Source: Cristatella mucedo (lineage: Eukaryota > Bryozoa > Phylactolaemata > Cristatellidae). From it: a DNA stretch of 64,000 nucleotides. Below, piece after piece: positions 14,143 to 26,887 of the stretch. Below the pieces are notes generated by a model. The model did no database searches, was not told the origin of the DNA, and saw only the letters and a program-made list of their open reading frames with translations. The translations under genes and the position numbers were made by a program. How positions within the stretch are numbered: position 1 is the stretch's first letter; every line of letters begins with the position of its first letter. The stretch is taken from contig WPIO01000007.1 in assembly GCA_009760855.2 (NCBI GenBank), positions 12,083,501-12,147,500 on the forward strand, given 5' to 3'.

Positions 14143-17100
14143 ATATATATGTATACATGTACAATTCATTTTTAAAGCACACTAAGAGAACTTAAATCTC
14201 CATCCAGCACCTCATACAAGCTTCAGGCTCGAGCCCACGACCTCGGTCGTCAAAGGCGAGCACCTTTACGCCAGGACCAAACCAGCCGTGCTTTCGAACC
14301 ACACACTCCTCTGCATCTAGTCATCTTACCGTTCCTCGCATTAAATTGAAATATTTTGATGATCGAGCCTTCAGCTTCCACTCACCGAAAGACAGGAACT
14401 CGGTTCCGGGTACAATCATTACTAAAAATTATCTAAAGCATCTTTTGAGTCCCTGCTAAAGGCGTATCTTTTACTGGTATCTTTTAGATAGCTACAACGC
14501 GACACTAGCTGACACGCTCGACGTGTTTGCACCTCTGACTAAGCACACTGTGCAGCCTCGCCCAGACGGCCTATATTTTACCACAGACGTTAAACTAGCC
14601 AGGTCTACTAAGCACAAGCTTGAAAAAGCATCCAAAGATCAGGACTGACTGTCCATCGACAGGCATATGAAGACTACTGTAGGTCGTACCAATCAATACT
14701 AGCAAAGGCCAAGTCTAGCCTCCATAAAAACACTGTTGAATCAAAGACGCACAATCCAAAAATGCTGATGTCGACGATCAACCATCTCCTCAACCGCTCC
14801 CAGATTAGCTCCTTAACTGATGATCATAGTGATGATGTAGCCGATCGCTTCTCTCGATTCTTTGTGCAGAAGATAGACAAGATCAGGGAGTCCATCCCTG
14901 CGATGACAACATCCCCCTTAGAATACTATTCCCTGATTCCTGGCTGCACCTCAATGTCTATGTTCAAGCAGGTCAATAGTGACCTCGTCCTAAAGTTCGT
15001 ATCCTAATCAAAGAAGACATCAAGTCCTCTGGACCCTATTCCTACTGTCCTGCTCCTACGTTGCATTGACCTGCTGCTGCAATGCATAACTAACATCATT
15101 AATATGTTATTAGCATCAGGTCATGTCCGAGCACCTTTCAAAAAAGCTGTAATCAGGCCACTTCTGAAGAAAGCGACACTAGACCAAGAGAACTTGAGCA
15201 ACTACTGCAAGTCTCCCTTCTACCATTCCTATCAAAGACACTGGAACGGGTCATGGCGGACCAACTGAACTCATTGAAAACATTGAAACTTCAAACCTTG
15301 CCAGTAAGTTCCAGTCTGGCTTTAGAGCTGTTCACTCCACAGAGTCAGCATTGCTTAGGGTGTACAACGACTTACTTCGGAATGCAGACATAGGTAGAGT
15401 GTCTCGAAGTTCTTCTAGAGCCCCTCCCATCTCGCCTGAGCATCACTGGCACTGCTCTGCAAGGGTTCAGGTCCTATCTCAGTGAGAGACTCCAGAGTAT
15501 TGACGTAAATGGAAAAAGATCATCTGAGGTACCTCTGAAATATGGGGTACCTCAGGGCTCCGTGCTAGGTCCGGTTCTTTTCACGGTTTATACTCTCCTT
15601 CTTGCCGATGTGACTGCCAAGCACAATCTAGGCTTTCACTTCTATGCAGATGACACTAAGTTGTACCTTTGCTAAGATCCCTCCCAGCCTTCGAGCATCT
15701 CGAATTCTCTCAACTCATGAGCAGCATGTATTGATGACATCCGCACATGGATGGCAGCAAATTTTCTTAGATTGAATGATGATAAAGCTAACTTACTAGT
15801 TATGGGCAAACCCAGTGTGATTCAGAAATTGGAAAGGCTGACGCTCAAAATTGGATCTGCCAGCATATCTCCTGTTGAATCAGCTCGAAATCTAGATGTC
15901 ATGTTCAGAAGTGACCTCTCGTTAGACGACCACATCAGCTCCAGTCAAATCTGCCTACTTTCAGCTACATAGTATTGCTAAAATTCGGGCTTGTTTAGAT
16001 AAAGATACCACGCCTAAGTTAGTCCATGCATTTGTGACATCCCGTCTCGACTTCTGTGACTCACTGCTTACTGGCCTACCGGCATGTGCAATCAGGCGAT
16101 TACAGCTGGTGCAAAACTCCAAAGCTAGGCTTGTCTGTCGTGAGCGTCGCAGTTGCCACATCACACCACTTCTCGCCGACTTGCACTGGTTACCAGTCAA
16201 GCAACGGATTGACTTCAAGGTTTTGTTGCTCACTTTTAGGTCACTTCATTCTTTGGCTCCAGCCTATCTCTCAAAGCTACTCCCCACCAGGCCAAGCATC
16301 GTACCACTCGCTTTTCGGAATCCAACAGTTTACCAATACCTCGTACAAACCTCAAATCCTTTGGAGACCGTGCATTTAGTTCGTATGCTCCCAAAGCTTG
16401 GAACTCACTCCCGACTTGTGTCAGAACATCCCCTGACTTGACCACATTTAAAAAGAACTTAAAACACACCTATTTAGGAGAGCATTTATCGGGTCCCTGC
16501 GATTCGTCCTTTATGTGCTTGTGTGTGCTGACACTGTTGCATGCTGCCACTAACCACACTTGCATGGTGACCCTGTGCATGTCACCCCTAACCGTGTTAT
16601 TCAAGTTGTTTATCAAGCATGATATCACTCACTATTCAATGGCGTTTCCGTTTGCAGCAAATGTAAAGCGCATAGAAAGAGATTGAGTTCTCTGAGGGCA
16701 CTTTATCAAGTGCATTATTATTATTATTATATCGTGTGTACTTCGCAAGCGTTTCTGTGCTAAATTCAGTGCATGTTATCAGCTAAACAACTTCCTGGCC
16801 AGTGGTAACTAACTTGTTGATAATTAGCCCACTTGACCCCCTACCTACTGTTCTTGTTTTGAGGTCGCTATATTTGTCTTCATGCATAACTAACATATGG
16901 AATTTCCCCAGCCTCCGGTTTTGTCCCAGCTTCTTTCACCAGACCAGGAGAGCTTTAGCAAGTTCCACCTAGCCTCTCCATTGCCTTTCCATCAAAGGCA
17001 CGAGAACCAGTGTACTACCAGATCAATGCAATTAATGAGACAAAAGCAATGGGCTACCTATCAAAACAGCCCGCAGCATCTTTGATTCTACACACCTAAC

Positions 17101-20100
17101 AAGCCGAGATAGCTCATCTTTGCCTGGGGAAGGAAGGAGACACTGCTGCTTCTAAAGCAGCACAGAGAATAAAAAGCTAAACAGCAAACCACTGACTGGC
17201 ACTCCTTTGCCAGAGAGCGGCCGATGTCAGAGCTCTGGTCGAAAGCAACTGAAGACAAGATGAAGATGATACTGAGCAGATGCTGCTAGCAGCCACAGCA
17301 GCAGCAGCAAGAAGCTGCCTTCCGATTGCCTCATCCTCCTGAATAACAGCTAGGTGGAAGTCGAGGATTAGCATATCAACCGTGCTCAGGCATTAACCAA
17401 TACTATTTTGAGTGAGCCGATTGCCGAACTGCCGTCTCGGCTTGCTCCAGCCACCGGAACGAAGCCACCTCGGGATTCCTACGACAGTTATCCCCAGAGC
17501 TGCCGTCAGGTCAGCATTAAAAAAAAGATGGATTTAGCTAGAGCTCCCCCTCCCTACCCTCTGCTCGAGGCCTTGTGATAGCAATCAGAGAGTTAGCAAT
17601 CACCAGCCAGAAGTCTAGGCCGGATTACAGCAGATGCTTACCAGCTGGCAGCGCTGACTCCAGCCAGACAACCACCATCACAGCACTGCCAATCAGGCCA
17701 GGCGAGCCAGGTTTTTTGGGGGGGGGGGGCTTGAGGAGGGGCAGAGGAGAAGAGAGAGGACCTGCAGCCTGCTGGGTAACTAGGATGCTATTAGCTCAGC
17801 AGCCACTGCCAATATCCCAGCAGCCAGTCTGAAGGCGACTGGAGGCAAATGCAAGTGTCGGAGAAGCTGCCATAGCCGAGCTAGTGTCACTAATTATTTG
17901 CCCCAGACTGCTGTGATAGGATATAGTGACTAGAGCAAATGCACTCCTAGGCACTACTGCCACAGACAGGTCTCAATAAACTTCCGGAAGGGCTGTTTTG
18001 TCCAACAGTTTCTGCCACAACGGCAAACATGGCATGCCATGTGAGGCAGCCTTGAGCTGTTCTTGAACCAGTCCCCATTCATGACTGAGATGAGCCAATA
18101 AAGAGACTGCTCCAACTGCAAAGAGCTAGGTCATTAACAATGTCTCTCCGGCTCTGGTTCTGCTCATGACTGATGAGCTAATCAATTCGTGATTATTAAC
18201 AAATGCTCGTCGAACAGCTGGGGAAGAGTGCAGGCTCAGATCAGAAGAGCAACTTCCCGGGTCTGGTGATGCTGCCTCACCACTGGTGGGTTGTTGAGCC
18301 TCGGCTTTAGGGCTTGAGAAGGCATCAGCTCTACCACTGACTGGGCTGTCATGCATGAGCCTTCACTGAGTAAGTAGCAGACAGCAGCAAAGGAAGACAT
18401 CGGAATGTCTCACCCAGTGCACCATGAAAGCTAATGCGATTAAGGGCCGGCATCGGTAACCCACAATTGACAGTCTTGTCACCAGCCTTGTCACCATTGA
18501 CTGGAGGTGAGCTCAATGCAAACTGCTTTCATTTAGGAGCCCAACTGAAGAAAAAAATATTGAAAGCCATAGTTTGAACCGACAGCCAGGTTGTTGTAGC
18601 ATTGTTGGAACTCCAAGGGCTTTGATTGCCTAAGCCAGGTAAGCGTACCGATGCTTTATCTTGCAGGATGTAAAAGTTGGCCCGGGGCTATTTCAACAGA
18701 AAATCTTTCCCCCTGGAATGCCGTGCATAGGACTAAACTCACGAACTGCAGGAAGTACTCGCTAGATGAGTAGGTAAGTAAAGCGCAGGATGCAGCCTCA
18801 CCGAATTGAAACATTTAAATGCTTCATGGTTTGCCTTCATGCTGTGGTTAGTCCTTAGGAACCCTTGTGTTCTGGTTTCTTGAAGCTGCCTAAACTGCAT
18901 CGAACTTCTGTTTTTGTCAGTCCAGCATATAACTCAGTGCAATAAAAAGGCGATATCACGATCTCTTTCAAGCAGAACATCTGCATACCACTTAGTTTTC
19001 TTTGCCTAGTTGAAATGGGTAGCTTTTTGGGATCTAATTAAAACGTTACAGATTCTCATGTTTCAAAGTAATGCTAAACTCGGTATGTCTAGTCAATTGT
19101 TATTCATGCGGTTTTCTTCCAACACTAAACCACAGAAGTTCCAAGTCACCAGTACACTACACAGGGGCTGCCGGTATGAACAAAATACAAGACACAGGTA
19201 GAAACTAATCCCAAAGCATCAGCCGAGGCTGTGGTGCCAAGTCCTACTGTCAGGACACTTTGATACCATACTGCAAAATCTTCCAATTAACAATGAGGCT
19301 TAAGTGCTGGCCTCCTTTAGTTTACTTTACTCCAGAAACCCGAAAGGACACTTGGATCTCATACCTCCCACCCACAATTAATCATAGATCTTCACGAGAA
19401 GCTGCAAGATGTGTCTATGCAGACACCTGGTGACTGATGCAGGCTTAACGGTGTATTGTTACTAACTTCAGCAGCAACAACATTCCTAAACACAAGGAGA
19501 TAAATATCAGCTACATTCCTAAACACATGGAGATAAACTATCGGCAATCTGTCATGCATATAGCCCCAAACAAAGAACCTCGGCAGCTCACAGACCTTCA
19601 GATAGTGACGTCAGTCCCCTTCAGCATTCTCCCATTGCAAGTTAAGAATTATAAATAAAGAATGTGACGACACAGCACACAATGCTCACGGGGCCCTCGG
19701 GGATCTGAGTCAATTGGTTGCTAAAGCACTGGTATATTCACCTAATAAAAACATAACCATTCGTTCAGGAGCGAACCAGGATTCGGCTCGAGAGCAAATG
19801 TGGTCGTTTAAAGCAAACACTTTAAACTGGCAGAGCCAATTTTGAGAGTCAGCCTTTCCAATCTCTGAATCACACTGGTTTTGCCCATAACTAGTAAGCT
19901 AGTTTTATCATCGTTTAGTTTTAGAAAATTTGCTGCCATTCATGTGCGGATGTCATCAATGCATGCAGCAATTGAGTTGAGAGAATTTGAGGTGCTCGAA
20001 GGCTGGGAGGGATCAAAGCAAAGGTACAACTGAGTGTCATCCGCATAGAAGTGAAAGCCTAGATTGTGCTTGGCAATCACATCAGCAAGAGGGAGAGTAT

Positions 20101-23100
20101 AAACCGTGAAAAGAACCGGACCTACCAGTGGGTCCCTGTGATTCGTCCTTGATGTGCTTATGCATGCTGACACTGTGCATGCTGCCACTAACCACATTTG
20201 CATGCTGACCTTGTGCATGTCACCCCTAACCATATTATTCATTTCGTTTGTTTTTCAAGCATGATTTTACTTACCATTCAATTGCATTTCCCTTTGCAGC
20301 AAATGTAAAGCGCCTAAAGAGAGATTGGGTTCTCTGGGGGCGCTTTATCAAGTGAATTATTATTATTATTATTACCACGGAGCCCTGAGGTACTCCATAT
20401 TTCAGAGGTACTTCAGATGATCTTTGTCCATTCACGTCAATACTCTGGAGTATAACACCTGCTTAGTTTTAGTGGCTTTGTGGAGTTACAGGTGGAGACA
20501 CATTACATTGCACAATGACTCCATCAGCTTCCCAACCACATGCCAGGCGATAGTGAGTTCAGCTGAGGCTCACATTATATATGTGCCCAATCTGATTTAC
20601 AGAATAGCCACCACAGCACAACCGCAGCATGTCGCAAGGATGAAAATTATACCTCACCTCCAGACACGGGGGCATCCATGAATACTGCATCCTTAGCTGT
20701 GGCAAGGGTAGCTATGTGCTTAGAAACAGACGGATCGATTGTACTGGAGTCGATGAGTAGGGTTCCCGGTTGAACAGTGCTATAACGTAACAGTGCAGCT
20801 GCTAGTTGCCCAGTGTGACAAGCCAGACTGTTAAAACAGGGTAAGAAGTACCAGTTCAAAGTATCAAAGAGAGATATTTCCTCATACTTAGGCTCAAAGA
20901 CAGAACTTTACTACAAGACCCCATAAGTGCAACAAAGTTCACCAGCTCTTACTAGGTACACGAATGATCGTAAACAATCGGCATGCAATAAGACGACCCT
21001 GCAGATCGTATGACAAAAGCCATCTTATGAGTCAGAGTAGATAATTTTTCGGATAAGCTGCCAAAAGGTGTCGCACACACCACAGGGTGAGTCACCCTCA
21101 AACCTGACACCAGCCGAGCAAAGTCAGATCCGAAGGGTAGGGATCTACAAAGACACCGAAAAAGGAACACACAAATCTTAGCAATCAGGGATAATTCAAG
21201 ACCTTCAAAACATAAAATCCCTTTTCAAAATACAGAGCCTGAAGGTTTTTTAATGGAGAACAGTGGGAAAAATTTAGCCAGACCTGGGGTCGAACAAGGT
21301 ATCTAAAGGGTCAAATAATAAAACCACTCATCTGCACTCTTACCCCTTCATCCAGAGGTGTAGGAAGGGGCAGTCGAGATGCAGCCCTTGTGAGCCGTGA
21401 TGGCACACTAGGTAAGGTGGTTGCTTTTATGACCTCGGTCCCAAGGTCGTGGGTTCGAATCCTGTGGTAGGCGATCCTTCATCGCCACTGCCAGAGGTGG
21501 TGATAGCCTTAAAGGCTCTTCTGTCGCTATACAAAAAGAGGCTGTTAAATCAGTTAGGATTTATTTATTTATTTATTCAGCCCCCTAACATTTGTAGGAT
21601 TGCTTTAAGGGGTGTGCATTATGAGCAGCATGGGTAAGATTAATGCTCAAACCCGCCTCCCCCCTGAAGATACGGTTATTCACATGTTTTGACGAATTCC
21701 GGGGTAGAAGTGGGTCGAGATTGCATAGGTAACGTATTGAAATCACCAAGACTAAAGGTCTCTACAGGAGTAAGAGCCACAGAATTTAGCATGCCTTTGG
21801 CCTCGATTTTGGCTGTAGAGCAGCCTTAAGAAATACAGGTCTAATAACATTAATAATAATATATTTCTGTAGCACCCTCAGTAAACTTATTCTCTTTCTA
21901 GGCAAGTTACATTTGCTTGAAACGAAGCATGATCGAATGGTTAATAGTAGCATGCTCGATGTCAAGAAGCATACCATGGTTAGAGGTGACATGCATAGCA
22001 TCAGCATGCAAATATGGCTGGTGGCAGTATGTGCCCAGTACCAGCAGGCATAAGCACGCCAAGGGATTATTACATGGACCCACTAAATACTGTGATCAAT
22101 TGACGTTTTTAGCTTCTTTTTAAATATGGCCAAGTCAGGGGATGATGTAACGCCCGTCCAAAAATGAGTTCTGGGCTTAAGGAGCATACGAACTAAATAA
22201 AGGCATGGTCTCCAGAGGATTTGAGGTTCGTATGAGTAGCTAAAGGTTTCGATACAGCAAAGTGGGTGGTACGCTGCTTAACCTGGTGGGGAGTAGATCT
22301 GATAAGAAGGCTGGAGCAAAAGAATGGAGGGACCTCAAAGTGAGTGACAGAACCATCAAATCGATGCACTGTTTGACATGGAAGCCAGTGCAGGTCAGCC
22401 AGGTTAATTTCTTTTTTAAGGTATCAAGTCAGGGGATGCCGTGACGCAAGTCGGGGAGTGAGTTCCAGGCTTTGGGGGCATACGAACTAAAGGCATGGTC
22501 TCCAAAGGATTTGAGGTTTGTACGAGGTATAGGTAAACAGTTGGGATTCCAAAAAGCTGGTGGTACGATGCTAAGCCTGGTGGGGCAGTAAATCTGATAG
22601 GCTGGAGCCAAAGAATGAAGTGACCTAAAAGTGAGCAACATAACCTTGAAGTCAATTCGTTGCTTGACTGGTAGCCAGTGCAGGTCGGCAAGAAATGGTG
22701 TGATATGGCAACTTCGACATTCACGACAGACAAGCATTGCTGCAGATTTTTTCACCAGCTGTAAGGCCTGATTGCACAGGCCGGTAGACCAGCAAGCAGT
22801 GAGTTACAGAAGTCGAGACGGGCTGTCACAAATGTATGGACCACTTTAGATGTGGTGCCCCTATCAAAGCAAGCACGAATTTTAGCAATGTTATGTGGTT
22901 GAAAGTAAGGAGACTTGATTGTGGTGCTGATGCGGTCGTCTATTGAAAGGTCTAGATTTCGTGCAGATTCAACAGGAGATATGCTGGCAGAGCCGAGTTT
23001 GAGCGTTGGGTCCAATTTTTGAATCACAGTTGGTTTGCCTATAACTAGCAAATGCTAAGAGGCGGCTTAAATCTCGATCCATCTGGACAGCACTTGCATG

Positions 23101-26100
23101 GCGTTGCAGTTGGGTAGGACCCATCTTTGTGAGAGATTTCAGAGTAAATACCTCACGAGTCATCCCGCAAGCCTTGGCAGTATGATGAAGACCCCATCCT
23201 TTGTGGGTTTATTATAGGTCCCGGTCTGTTTAGAATCTGGACTCTTAGTCTAACTGGTGCTATCATCAAGCACAATTTTAGCAATAAAGGCTAAGCTCAG
23301 CTTCAGCTGTGCTTTAATCTTGTCATACCTTCTAGTACAGCAGACCCTCTCACCTTTCTTGCAGCAATACACTACAATTTCAGCTTCCTTAAACTGAATG
23401 ATAAGATCGAACTAACAATTATGAACGCCATAGCCCAGAGGTAAGGCCTTGTTCAATCCGTGTCGTGTGGGGGTCAGGTCTCATCCACCAGACCAGTCAC
23501 CTGTGGAGAACCTAAAGGGTCCGACCTCAGTCATTTGCTGTTCTCCATTTATATTTACCTCTGGGAAAGGTGATTCGAGCCTATGGAATAGGCTATCACT
23601 TTTATGCTGACGATACTCAGCAGTATTTATCATTTAAACCGTCAAAATTTGCTGCAGCCACTGATAAACTGAATGCTTGCCTTGCAGACATTCGACCCTA
23701 GATGTCGGCAAATTTTCTTAAACTAAATGACGATGTAACAGAATTGCTGCTCATAGGACATCCCAAGCTGTAGCTGAACTAGAAGGCCTTGCTCTTCTAA
23801 TAGCTGCGACTGCTGTACGACCATCAACATGTGCTCGGAATTTAGGTGTCCTCGACAGCTGCCTACATTTTGAAAGCTTCGTTAAGAAGACTGCTTCGAC
23901 AGCTAGCCATCAAGTCTGATCCCTATCTAACATTACGAACTTTCTTCCACGGTGGCTTGCAAAACAGTTAACTAGTTCCTTAGTTCTGTATTGGCTAGAT
24001 TATTTGTAATTCCATTTTGACTGGGCTACCAAACAAAGCCACTGAGCTACTGCAGCTGGCGATGAATATGGCTGAAAGGCTAGTTGACTAATCCCACAGG
24101 TTTGATAATGTGTCTCCTTTGGTGAAAGAGCTTGGATGGCTGCCGGTTGATCAAAGGATACAGAGCAAAGCTCTTACGCTGACCCACAAGCCCGGCAATG
24201 GCTTGACTCCTTCACATCAAGCTGAACTGCTGCACTAGTTTCAGCCTCCTCGTGCCCTCAGGTCCTGCAAATTAGCTGTTCATGCCTCTTATCAAAGATC
24301 TTGATGACAGAAGCTTTTGCTCTGCAGGTCCTAGACTGTGGAACTCACTTCCAGAACTCTTAAGCAACGATAACTACTCTCCTTCTGCCGACTATGGCTC
24401 ATCCTTTTCAGCGGTCCTGAGTGCTATTTCCATGCTACTCACTACCTTAACTGCTCTACTCACTCAGCTATGCCTCCCACTTACTCATTGTTGCATGAGA
24501 TTAAGTCTGTCGGCTATCGAATGTGTACCGAAAGCCGCTTAGGCTGTGAGTGCACTATTCAAAACTCTTGTACACACCTACATAGTCTTGTGGCTTTGTG
24601 GAGTTATTGATGGAGATAATACATAAGGCGCTCTCACCCTAAGACTCAGATGGTGGGTTCGAGTCCTGCAGCCAACAATTCTAAATTGCCCAAAACAAAT
24701 GGAAGTGATACCGCCAACATTAATCAAGCCAGCATCAGTCCTACAGCCTCTGCACAGAAACTGGGCATCCTGTTCAAAACAAAATCTTGCTGGATGACCA
24801 CATTAGCTCACCAGTCAAGTTTATCCATTTTCAGTTGAACTATAAATCTTTGTGTGTGCTTAGATAATAGCAATAATAATGGGCCGTTTATGTAGGAAGA
24901 ACCAAATCCCTATCCAAGGGCTGTACAACTCACTGCAAGAGAGTCAACAACCAAGGGCTAATGATATATATACTGCTTCCCAGGCAAAACCCATCGGGAG
25001 GGGGAAGTAAAATAAAAAGAAAAAAGTGAAATTCGAATGAGCATTGGGGCAGATGACCGTTTGGCAATCTGAATTTAGCTGGACTAGAAGGCTGGCTGAA
25101 GGCCAGGCTTGGGGTGGCCCAGATCACACAAAGCAAGGTCAGCTGCTGCCTGGCCACGGACTGGTTTCTGACCCATAGCCATTTCCAGATAGTGGGTCTT
25201 GGCCTGTCGTTCCGGGCCTCAAAGTTCGTTCACATCTGAACGTGCTGCCAGTGGCTGCTGCTAGGAGTCAGATATGCCCTGGGACAGTTTCAGCTTCGGC
25301 CTATGCCGTGCGGAGGCAGACACCGTTTGCCACGTGCTGAGCCACTGCCGGCCGATGCTGCTTGCAATCACGGCCCGACACAACCTGGTTCTGGGCTGCC
25401 GGAATCGAAGCTCTTCCGGCCACCACATGCTCTTGCCTGTCGGCAGGTTACACCTTCCTACTCGCCGTGGGTCCGGTTCTCAAGTCAAACCTGGTCATCG
25501 ACAAAGCCCCAATGCGGTGCTAGTCGACACGATGGTGCCGTTTGACGGCAACCTTTGCGTTGGCGGCCCGGAAAAAGATTGACAAGTACAGGGACAAGTA
25601 CAAGTACAAGGACAAGTACAGCCAAAGCCCAGTCATTTCTGACCACTGGCTACCGGATGGCAGTGGTTCGAACTGAGCAGTCAGTCATAACACAAATGGC
25701 TGCTTGCCATGGGTTAATGAAGTGTCGGAAGCAAAAATTGATTCTCTCCGGAATGGTCGACCTTGAGCAGCTAATTATGGAAGGCCGGCAGCTTTATGAG
25801 TGGGATGCAATTAGAGAGTGTAAACTCAAGTGTCGCAAGTTAATACTGTGAGTTGGACATATACTTGTCTAGATGCCTAAAGCATACTGAACGAGCCGTT
25901 TGGTCAAATTGTGAGTACTCAAACTGATATCACAACAATAAGCAAGCGACCTAAGAGAGCTGAATCTCCATCCACGCATTGTACAACCAGCTGCTACCGA
26001 ATCAATAACCAAGAGTTAATGGCATACACGATATCATGGGTACACAAGCATGCATAAACACGCACGACATGCAAAAGCGCTGACACGCAAGGTGCTGCTT

Positions 26101-26809
26101 AGCAGGACCCCTGGTTAGTAACATCCACTAAATCATGCACGGGTAAGCAAGCAAAGCACATATGAACAAGAAAGACAAGTTTGCTGGGGCAAACCGAAAG
26201 CTGAGCAGACCAGATCCCTCTATCGCTGGAACAGATCCCTCTATAGCTGGAACAGATCCCTCTATAGCTGGAACAGATCCTTCTATAGCTGGAACAGATT
26301 CCTCTATAGCTGGAACAGATCCCTCTATAGCTTATTGCAACATCACACCACGTCTCACCGACCTGCATTGGCTCCCAGTCAAGCCGTGTAACGACTTCAA
26401 GGTTCTGTCACTCACTTTTAGGTCCCTTTATTCTCTGGCTCCCACCTACCTATCAGAACTACTCCCCCACCAGGCAAAGAATAGTACAACCTGCTGTTCT
26501 GACTCGAATCGTTTAGCTACACTGCATACGAACCTCAAATCCTCTGGAGACCATGCCTTTATTTAGTTTGTATGCTCACAAAGCCTGGAACTCACTACTA
26601 ATGCACGTCACAGCATCCCCTGACATGACTACATTTAAAAAGAAGCTGAACACGCACCTTTTTATTACAGCATTTGGTGGGTCTTTGCAATTCGTCCATT
26701 GTGTGCATGTACCTGCTTACTTGCGTGTGCCTGCTGCTCGGTGTGTGCTACTTGTGGATGTTACCGCCAACTATTTGGCAATGCTTTATATGCAGCATCT
26801 GCAAAGTGC

Positions 26810-26887
<78 letters not shown>

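Larger units (their letters stand above)
11780..14465 (+). mobile_element. Old L2-like LINE (group C), with nested insertions
   Basis: Begins in the endonuclease-RT linker ([37 protein letters not shown]), continues into the RT ([37 protein letters not shown]) and ends in the C-terminal part ([20 protein letters not shown] at 14330-14385). It is heavily mutated. LINE A (12562-12904) and AT repeat plus SINE 1 (14065-14300) are inserted in it. Confidence 0.72.

Noticed and set aside
19829-20456. Twin-priming 5' inversion of a LINE
   Set aside because: The inverted RT sequence continues on the far side of the sense tail (20376-20456), so it is a nested insertion in an older copy.
26211-26333. 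Possible CRISPR-like array
   Set aside because: Head-to-tail 21-bp units without unique spacers in an animal genome: a minisatellite.
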